64,000 nt of DNA from Auanema rhodensis (lineage: Eukaryota; Nematoda; Chromadorea; Rhabditida; Rhabditidae): the NCBI GenBank assembly GCA_964057225.1, contig OZ059900.1, positions 20,537,638 through 20,601,637 of the forward strand, given 5' to 3'. Under the pieces are notes generated by a model. That model made no database searches. It saw only the letters and a list, made by a program, of their open reading frames with translations, and was not told the origin of the DNA. A program made the translations under genes and the position numbers. Positions 51,301 through 62,300 of the stretch are shown piece after piece. The stretch's first letter is position 1; every line of letters starts with the position of its first letter.

Positions 51301-54300
51301 TTAATCAATATTAGCCATAAGGGGCGTGCCCTCAGAATATGCTAATTTCCTTAATTTTCTAACCCCTGTTTTTTTGTCGTGAAAGTGGAACTAGACGTTG
51401 TACAAACAATTTTGAGCTAGGTTTCATTGACATTGCATGAGTTTGAACACATGAAATCGTAAGTCAAAACCTTGTTTACAGCGAAATTTCCAAAAACTGG
51501 TTTTCCAGCATAATAAAATTTTTCTCATGGGAAATACTGTGTTTTTGTATTTTTCTAGTGTTCAGCATGTAAAATAATTCATTTTAGTATGTAACACGCT
51601 GAAATTCGTTGCATTTGACGACTCATATGAACAAAAATCGATTTAATCAATATTAGCCATAAGGGGCGTGCCCTCAGAATATGCTAATTTCCTAAACTTT
51701 CTAACCCCTGTTTTTTTGTCGTGAAAGTGGAACTAGACGTTGTACGAACAATTTTGAGCTAGGTTTCATTGACATTGCAAGAGTTTGAACACATGAAATC
51801 GTAAGTCAAAACCTTGTTTACAGCGAAATTTCCAAAAACTGGTTTTCCAGCATAATAAAATATTTCTCATGGGAAAAACTGTGTTTTTGTATTTTTTTAG
51901 TGTTCAGCATGTAAAATATTTCATTTTAGTATGTAACACGCTGAAATTCGTTGCATTTGACGACTCATATGAACAAAAATCGATTTAATCAATATTAGCC
52001 ATAAGGGGCGTGCCCTCAGAATATGCTAATTTCCTTAATTTTCTAACCCCTGTTTTTTTGTCGTGAAAGTGGAACTAGACGTTGTACAAACAATTTTGAG
52101 CTAGGTTTCATTGACATTGCATGAGTTTGAACACATGAAATCGTAAGTCAAAACCTTGTTTACAGCGAAATTTCCAAAAACTGGTTTTCCAGCATAATAA
52201 AATATTTCTCATGGGAAATACTGTGTTTTTGTATTTTTCTAGTGTTCAGCATGTAAAATGCTTCATTTTAGTATGTAACACGCTGAAATTCGTTGCATTT
52301 GACTACTCATATGAACAAAAATCGATTTAATCAATATTAGCCATAAGGGGCGTGCCCTCAGAATATGCTAATTTCCTTAATTTTCTAACCCCTGTTTTTT
52401 TGTCGTGAAAGTGGAACTAGACGTTGTACGAACAATTTTGAGCTAGGTTTCATTGACATTGCATGAGTTTGAACACATGAAATCGTATGTCAAAACCTTG
52501 TTTACAGCGAAATTTCCAAAAACTGGTTTTCCAGCATAATAAAATATTTCTCATGGGAAAAACTGTGTTTTTGTATTTTTTAGTGTTCAGCATGTAAAAT
52601 GCTTCATTTTAGTATGTAACACGCTGAAATTCGTTGCAGTTGACGACTCATATGAACAAAAATCGATTTAATCAATATTAGCCATAAGGGGCGTGCCCTC
52701 AGAATATGCTAATTTCTCAAACTTTCTAACCCCTGTTTTTTTGTCGTGAAAGTGGAACTAGACGTTGTACAAACAATTTTGAGCTAGGTTTCATTGACAT
52801 TGCATGAGTTTGAACATATGAAATCGTAAGTCAAAACCTTGTTTACAGCGAAATTTCCAAAAACTGGTTTTCAAGCATAATAAAATATTTCTCATGGGAA
52901 ATACTGTGTTTTTGTATTTTTCTAGTGTTCAGCATGTAAAATGCTTCATTTTAGTTTGTAACACGCTGAAATTCGTTGCATTTGACGACTCATATGAACA
53001 AAAATCGATTTAATCAATATTAGCCATAAGGGGCGTGCCCTCAGAATATGCTAATTTCCTTAATTTTCTAACCCCTGTTTTTTTGTCGTGAAAGTGGAAC
53101 TAGACGTTGTACAAACAATTTTGAGCTAGGTTTCATTGACATTGCATGAGTTTGAACACATGAAATCGTAAGTCAAAACCTTGTTTACAGCGAAATTTCC
53201 AAAAACTGGTTTTCCAGCATAATAAAATTTTTCTCATGGGAAATACTGTGTTTTTGTATTTTTCTAGTGTTCAGCATGTAAAATAATTCATTTTAGTATG
53301 TAACACGCTGAAATTCGTTGCATTTGACGACTCATATGAACAAAAATCGATTTAATCAATATTAGCCATAAGGGGCGTGCCCTCAGAATATGCTAATTTC
53401 CTAAACTTTCTAACCCCTGTTTTTTTGTCGTGAAAGTGGAACTAGACGTTGTACGAACAATTTTGAGCTAGGTTTCATTGACATTGCAAGAGTTTGAACA
53501 CATGAAATCGTAAGTCAAAACCTTGTTTACAGCGAAATTTCCAAAAACTGGTTTTCCAGCATAATAAAATATTTCTCATGGGAAAAACTGTGTTTTTGTA
53601 TTTTTTTAGTGTTCAGCATGTAAAATATTTCATTTTAGTATGTAACACGCTGAAATTCGTTGCATTTGACGACTCATATGAACAAAAATCGATTTAATCA
53701 ATATTAGCCATAAGGGGCGTGCCCTCAGAATATGCTAATTTCCTAAACTTTCTAACCCCTGTTTTTTTGTCGTGAAAGTGGAACTAGACGTTGTACAAAC
53801 AATTTTGAGCTAGGTTTCATTGACATTGCATGAGTTTGAACACATGAAATCGTAAGTCAAAACCTTGTTTACAGCGAAATTTCCAAAAACTGGTTTTCCA
53901 GCATAATAAAATATTTCTCATGAGAAATACTGTGTTTTTGTATTTTTCTAGTGTTCAGCATGTAAAATGCTTCATTTTAGTATGTAACACGCTGAAATTC
54001 GTTGCATTTGACGACTCATATGAACAAAAATCGATTTAATCAATATTAGCCATAAGGGGCGTGCCCTCAGAATATGCTAATTTCCTTAATTTTCTAACCC
54101 CTGTTTTTTTGTCGTGAAAGTGGAACTAGACGTTGTACAAACAATTTTGAGCTAGGTTTCATTGACATTGCATGAGTTTGAACACATGAAATCGTAAGTC
54201 AAAACCTTGTTTACAGCGAAATTTCCAAAAACTGGTTTTCCAGCATAATAAAATATTTCTCATGGGAAATACTGTGTTTTTGTATTTTTCTAGTGTTCAG

Positions 54301-55388
54301 CATGTAAAATGCTTCATTTTAGTATGTAACACGCTGAAATTCGTTGCATTTGACGACTCATATGAACAAAAATCGATTTAATCAATATTAGCCATAAGGG
54401 GCGTGCCCTCAGAATATGCTAATTTCCTTAATTTTCTAACCCCTGTTTTTTGTCGTGAAAGTGGAACTAGACGTTGTAGGAACAATTTTGAGCTAGGTTT
54501 CATTGACATTGCATGAGTTTGAACACATGAAATCGTAAGTCAAAACCTTGTTTACAGCGAAATTTCCAAAAACTGGTTTTCCAGCATAATAAAATATTTC
54601 TCATGGGAAATACTGTGTTTTTGTATTTTTCTAGTGTTCAGCATGTAAAATGCTTCATTTTAGTATGTAACACGCTGAAATTCGTTGCATTTGACTACTC
54701 ATATGAACAAAAATCGATTTAATCAATATTAGCCATAAGGGGCGTGCCCTCAGAATATGCTAATTTCCTTAATTTTCTAACCCCTGTTTTTTTGTCGTGA
54801 AAGTGGAACTAGACGTTGTACAAACAATTTTGAGCTAGGTTTCATTGACATTGCATGAGTTTGAACACATGAAATCGTAAGTCAAAACCTTGTTTACAGC
54901 GAAATTTCCAAAAACTGGTTTACCAGCATAATAAAATATTTCTCATGAGAAATACTGTGTTTTTGTATTTTTCTAGTGTTCAGCATGTAAAATGCTTCAT
55001 TTTAGTATGTAACACGCTGAAATTCGTTGCATTTGACGACTCATATGAACAAAAATCGATTTAATCAATATTAGCCATAAGGGGCGTGCCCTCAGAATAT
55101 GCTAATTTCCTTAATTTTCTAACCCCTGTTTTTTTGTCGTGAAAGTGGAACTAGACGTTGTACAAACAATTTTGAGCTAGGTTTCATTGACATTGCATGA
55201 GTTTGAACACATGAAATCGTAAGTCAAAACCTTGTTTACAGCGAAATGTCCAAAAACTGGTTTTCCAGCATAATAAAATTTTTCTCATGGGAAATACTGT
55301 GTTTTTGTATTTTTCTAGTGTTCAGCATGTAAAATAATTCATTTTAGTATGTAACACGCTGAAATTCGTTGCATTTGACGACTCATAT
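47185..55388 (-). repeat. 12-mer tandem duplication, 2 x 4102 bp, apparently identical
   Basis: Positions 47185-51285 match 51287-55387 at a constant offset of 4102 bp (twelve monomers minus two bases). I followed every variant site I could identify, including aaataattc, cctaaac, gcaagag, gtatgtcaaaa, gcagttgac, tttctcaaac, gaacatatg, tcaagc, agtttgtaac, gttgtagg, tttaccag and gaaatgtcc, and found no difference. The match ends at catacg (51286) against catatg (47184 and 55388). The copies are directly adjacent. Either a very recent unequal crossover or an assembly duplication would give this. Confidence 0.88.
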
Positions 55389-58300
55389 GAACAAAAATCG
55401 ATTTAATCAATATTAGCCATAAGGGGCGTGCCCTCAGAATATGCTAATTTCCTAAACTTTCTAACCCCTGTTTTTTTGTCGTAAAAGTGGAACTAGACGT
55501 TGTACGAACAATTTTGAGCTAGGTTTCATTGACATTGCAAGAGTTTGAACACATGAAATCGTAAGTCAAAACCTTGTTTACAGCGAAATTTCCAAAAACT
55601 GGTTTTCCAGCATAATAAAATATTTCTCATGGGAAAAACTGTGTTTTTGTATTTTTTTAGTGTTCAGCATGTAAAATATTTCATTTTAGTATGTAACACG
55701 CTGAAATTCGTTGCATTTGACGACTCATATGAACAAAAATCGATTTAATCAATATTAGCCATAAGGGGCGTGCCCTCAGAATATGCTAATTTCCTAAACT
55801 TTCTAACCCCTGTTTTTTTGTCGTGAAAGTGGAACTAGACGTTGTACGAACAATTTTGAGCTAGGTTTCATTGACATTGCAAGAGTTTGAACACATGAAA
55901 TCGTAAGTCAAAACCTTGTTTACAGCGAAATTTCCAAAAACTGGTTTACCAGCATAATAAAATATTTCTCATGAGAAATACTGTGTTTTTGTATTTTTCT
56001 AGTGTTCAGCATGTAAAATGCTTCATTTTAGTATGTAACACGCTGAAATTCGTTGCATTTGACGACTCATACGAACAAAAATCGATTTAATCAATATTAG
56101 CCATAAGGGGCGTGCCCTCAGAATATGCTAATTTACTTAATTTTCTAACCCCTGTTTTTTTGTCGTGAAAGTGGAACTAGACGTTGTACAAACAATTTTG
56201 AGCTAGGTTTCATTGACATTGCATGAGTTTGAACACATGAAATCGTAAGTCAAAACCTTGTTTACAGCGAAATTTCCAAAAACTGGTTTTCCAGCATAAT
56301 AAAATATTTCTCATGGGAAATACTGTGTTTTGGTATTTTTCTAGTGTTCAGCATGTAAAATGCTTCATTTTAGTATGTAACACGCTGAAATTCGTTGCAT
56401 TTGACGACTCATATGAACAAAAATCGATTTAATCAATATTAGCCATAAGGGGCGTGCCCTCAGAATATGCTAATTTCCTTAATTTTCTAACCCCTGTATT
56501 TTGTCGTGAAAGTGGAACTAGACGTTGTAGGAACAATTTTGAGCTAGGTTTCATTGACATTGCATGAGTTTGAACACATGAAATCGTAAGTCAAAACCTT
56601 GTTTACAGCGAAATTTCCAAAAACTGGTTTTCCAGCATAATAAAATATTTCTCATGGGAAATACTTAGTTTTTGTATTTTTCTAGTGTTCAGCATGTAAA
56701 ATGCTTCATTTTAGTATGTAACACGCTGAAATTCGTTGCATTTGACGACTCATATGAACAAAAATCGATTTAATCAATATTAGCCATAAGGGGCGTGCCC
56801 TCAGAATATGCTAATTTCCTTAATTTTCTAACCCCTGTTTTTTTGTCGTGAAAGTGGAACTAGACGTTGTACAAACAATTTTGAGCTAGGTTTCATTGAC
56901 ATTGCATGAGTTTGAACACATGAAATCGTAAGTCAAAACCTTGTTTACAGCGAAATTTCCAAAAACTGGTTTTCCAGCATAATAAAATTTTTCTCATGGG
57001 AAATACTGTGTTTTTGTATTTTTCTAGTGTTCAGCATGTAAAATAATTCATTTTAGTATGTAACACGCTGAAATTCGTTGCATTTGACGACTCATATGAA
57101 CAAAAATCGATTTAATCAATATTAGCCATAAGGGGCGTGCCCTCAGAATATGCTAATTTCCTAAACTTTCTAACCCCTGTTTTTTTGTCGTGAAAGTGGA
57201 ACTAGACGTTGTACGAACAATTTTGAGCTAGGTTTCATTGACATTGCAAGAGTTTGAACACATGAAATCGTAAGTCAAAACCTTGTTTACAGCGAAATTT
57301 CCAAAAACTGGTTTTCCAGCATAATAAAATATTTCTCATGGGAAAAACTGTGTTTTTGTATTTTTTTAGTGTTCAGCATGTAAAATATTTCATTTTAGTA
57401 TGTAACACGCTGAAATTCGTTGCATTTGACGACTCATATGAACAAAAATCGATTTAATCAATATTAGCCATAAGGGGCGTGCCCTCAGAATATGCTAATT
57501 TCCTTAATTTTCTAACCCCTGTTTTTTTGTCGTGAAAGTGGAACTAGACGTTGTACAAACAATTTTGAGCTAGGTTTCATTGACATTGCATGAGTTTGAA
57601 CACATGAAATCGTAAGTCAAAACCTTGTTTACAGCGAAATTTCCAAAAACTGGTTTTCCAGCATAATAAAATATTTCTCATGGGAAATACTGTGTTTTTG
57701 TATTTTTCTAGTGTTCAGCATGTAAAATGCTTCATTTTAGTATGTAACACGCTGAAATTCGTTGCATTTGACTACTCATATGAACAAAAATCGATTTAAT
57801 CAATATTAGCCATAAGGGGCGTGCCCTCAGAATATGCTAATTTCCTTAATTTTCTAACCCCTGTTTTTTTGTCGTGAAAGTGGAACTAGACGTTGTACAA
57901 ACAATTTTGAGCTAGGTTTCATTGACATTGCATGAGTTTGAACACATGAAATCGTAAGTCAAAACCTTGTTTACAGCGAAATTTCCAAAAACTGGTTTTC
58001 CAGCATAATAAAATATTTCTCATGAGAAATACTGTGTTTTTGTATTTTTCTAGTGTTCAGTATGTAAAATGCTTCATTTTAGTATGTAACACGCTGAAAT
58101 TCGTTGCATTTGACGACTCATATGAACAAAAATCGATTTAATCAATATTAGCCATAAGGGGCGTGCCCTCAGAATATGCTAATTTCCTTAATTTTCTAAC
58201 CCCTGTTTTTTTGTCGTGAAAGTGGAACTAGACGTTGTACGAACAATTTTGAGCTAGGTTTCATTGACATTGCATGAGTTTGAACACATGAAATCGTATG

Positions 58301-59399
58301 TCAAAACCTTGTTTACAGCGAAATTTCCAAAAACTGGTTTTCCAGCATAATAAAATATTTCTCATGGGAAAAACTGTGTTTTTGTATTTTTTAGTGTTCA
58401 GCATGTAAAATGCTTCATTTTAGTATGTAACACGCTGAAATTCGTTGCAGTTGACGACTCATATGAACAAAAATCGATTTAATCAATATTAGCCATAAGG
58501 GGCGTGCCCTCAGAATATGCTAATTTCTCAAACTTTCTAACCCCTGTTTTTTTGTCGTGAAAGTGGAACTAGACGTTGTACAAACAATTTTGAGCTAGGT
58601 TTCATTGACATTGCATGAGTTTGAACATATGAAATCGTAAGTCAAAACCTTGTTTACAGCGAAATTTCCAAAAACTGGTTTTCAAGCATAATAAAATATT
58701 TCTCATGGGAAATACTGTGTTTTTGTATTTTTCTAGTGTTCAGCATGTAAAATGCTTCATTTTAGTTTGTAACACGCTGAAATTCGTTGCATTTGACGAC
58801 TCATATGAACAAAAATCGATTTAATCAATATTAGCCATAAGGGGCGTGCCCTCAGAATATGCTAATTTCCTTAATTTTCTAACCCCTGTTTTTTTGTCGT
58901 GAAAGTGGAACTAGACGTTGTACAAACAATTTTGAGCTAGGTTTCATTGACATTGCATGAGTTTGAACACATGAAATCGTAAGTCAAAACCTTGTTTACA
59001 GCGAAATTTCCAAAAACTGGTTTTCCAGCATAATAAAATTTTTCTCATGGGAAATACTGTGTTTTTGTATTTTTCTAGTGTTCAGCATGTAAAATAATTC
59101 ATTTTAGTATGTAACACGCTGAAATTCGTTGCATTTGACGACTCATATGAACAAAAATCGATTTAATCAATATTAGCCATAAGGGGCGTGCCCTCAGAAT
59201 ATGCTAATTTCCTAAACTTTCTAACCCCTGTTTTTTTGTCGTGAAAGTGGAACTAGACGTTGTACGAACAATTTTGAGCTAGGTTTCATTGACATTGCAA
59301 GAGTTTGAACACATGAAATCGTAAGTCAAAACCTTGTTTACAGCGAAATTTCCAAAAACTGGTTTTCCAGCATAATAAAATATTTCTCATGGGAAATAC

Positions 59400-62300
59400 T
59401 GTGTTTTTGTATTTTTCTAGTGTTCAGCATGTAAAATGCTTCATTTTAGTATGTAACACGCTGAAATTCGTTGCATTTGACGACTCATATGAACAAAAAT
59501 CGATTTAATCAATATTAGCCATAAGGGGCGTGCCCTCAGAATATGCTAATTTCCTAAATTTTCTAACCCCTGTTTTTTGTCGTGAAAGTGGAACTAGACG
59601 TTGTACGAACAATTTTGAGCTAGGTTTCATTGACATTGCAAGAGTTTGAACACATGAAATCGTAAGTCAAAACCTTGTTTACAGCGAAATTTCCAAAAAC
59701 TGGTTTTCCAGCATAATAAAATATTTCTCATGGGAAAAACTGTGTTTTTGTATTTTTTTAGTGTTCAGCATGTAAAATATTTCATTTTAGTATGTAACAC
59801 GCTGAAATTCGTTGCATTTGACGACTCATATGAACAAAAATCGATTTAATCAATATTAGCCATAAGGGGCGTGCCCTCAGAATATGCTAATTTCCTAAAC
59901 TTTCTAACCCCTGTTTTTTTGTCGTGAAAGTGGAACTAGACGTTGTACAAACAATTTTGAGCTAGGTTTCATTGACATTGCATGAGTTTGAACACATGAA
60001 ATCGTAAGTCAAAACCTTGTTTACAGCGAAATTTCCAAAAACTGGTTTTCCAGCATAATAAAATATTTCTCATGAGAAATACTGTGTTTTTGTATTTTTC
60101 TAGTGTTCAGCATGTAAAATGCTTCATTTTAGTATGTAACACGCTGAAATTCGTTGCATTTGACGACTCATATGAACAAAAATCGATTTAATCAATATTA
60201 GCCATAAGGGGCGTGCCCTCAGAATATGCTAATTTCCTTAATTTTCTAACCCCTGTTTTTTTGTCGTGAAAGTGGAACTAGACGTTGTACAAACAATTTT
60301 GAGCTAGGTTTCATTGACATTGCATGAGTTTGAACACATGAAATCGTAAGTCAAAACCTTGTTTACAGCGAAATTTCCAAAAACTGGTTTTCCAGCATAA
60401 TAAAATATTTCTCATGGGAAATACTGTGTTTTTGTATTTTTCTAGTGTTCAGCATGTAAAATGCTTCATTTTAGTATGTAACACGCTGAAATTCGTTGCA
60501 TTTGACGACTCATATGAACAAAAATCGATTTAATCAATATTAGCCATAAGGGGCGTGCCCTCAGAATATGCTAATTTCCTTAATTTTCTAACCCCTGTTT
60601 TTTGTCGTGAAAGTGGAACTAGACGTTGTAGGAACAATTTTGAGCTAGGTTTCATTGACATTGCATGAGTTTGAACACATGAAATCGTAAGTCAAAACCT
60701 TGTTTACAGCGAAATTTCCAAAAACTGGTTTTCCAGCATAATAAAATATTTCTCATGGGAAATACTGTGTTTTTGTATTTTTCTAGTGTTCAGCATGTAA
60801 AATGCTTCATTTTAGTATGTAACACGCTGAAATTCGTTGCATTTGACTACTCATATGAACAAAAATCGATTTAATCAATATTAGCCATAAGGGGCGTGCC
60901 CTCAGAATATGCTAATTTCCTTAATTTTCTAACCCCTGTTTTTTTGTCGTGAAAGTGGAACTAGACGTTGTACAAACAATTTTGAGCTAGGTTTCATTGA
61001 CATTGCATGAGTTTGAACACATGAAATCGTAAGTCAAAACCTTGTTTACAGCGAAATTTCCAAAAACTGGTTTACCAGCATAATAAAATATTTCTCATGA
61101 GAAATACTGTGTTTTTGTATTTTTCTAGTGTTCAGCATGTAAAATGCTTCATTTTAGTATGTAACACGCTGAAATTCGTTGCATTTGACGACTCATATGA
61201 ACAAAAATCGATTTAATCAATATTAGCCATAAGGGGCGTGCCCTCAGAATATGCTAATTTCCTTAATTTTCTAACCCCTGTTTTTTTGTCGTGAAAGTGG
61301 AACTAGACGTTGTACAAACAATTTTGAGCTAGGTTTCATTGACATTGCATGAGTTTGAACACATGAAATCGTAAGTCAAAACCTTGTTTACAGCGAAATT
61401 TCCAAAAACTGGTTTTCCAGCATAATAAAATATTTCTCATGGGAAATACTGTGTTTTTGTATTTTTCTAGTGTTCAGCATGTAAAATGCTTCATTTTAGT
61501 ATGTAACACGCTGAAATTCGTTGCATTTGACGACTCATATGAACAAAAATCGATTTAATCAATATTAGCCATAAGGGGCGTGCCCTCAGAATATGCTAAT
61601 TTCCTTAATTTTCTAACCCCTGTTTTTTTGTCGTGAAAGTGGAACTAGACGTTGTACGAACAATTTTGAGCTAGGTTTCATTGACATTGCAAGAGTTTGA
61701 ACACATGAAATCGTAAGTCAAAACCTTGTTTACAGCGAAATTTCCAAAAACTGGTTTTCCAGCATAATAAAATATTTCTCATGGGAAAAACTGTGTTTTT
61801 GTATTTTTCTAGTGTTCAGCATGTAAAATGCTTCATTTTAGTATGTAACACGCTGAAATTCGTTGCATTTGACGACTCATATGAACAAAAATCGATTTAA
61901 TCAATATTAGCCATAAGGGGCGTGCCCTCAGAATATGCTAATTTCCTTAATTTTCTAACCCCTGTTTTTTTGTCGTGAAAGTGGAACTAGACGTTGTACA
62001 AACAATTTTGAGCTAGGTTTCATTGACATTGCAAGAGTTTGAACACATGAAATCGTAAGTCAAAACCTTGTTTACAGCGAAATTTCCAAAAACTGGTTTT
62101 CCAGCATAATAAAATATTTCTCATGGGAAAAACTGTGTTTTTGTATTTTTCTAGTGTTCAGCATGTGAAATGCTTCATTTTAGTATGTAACACGCTGAAA
62201 TTCGTTGCATTTGACGACTCATATGAACAAAAATCGATTTAATCAATATTAGCCATTAGGGGCGTGCCCTCAGAATATGCTAATTTCCTTAATTTTCTAA

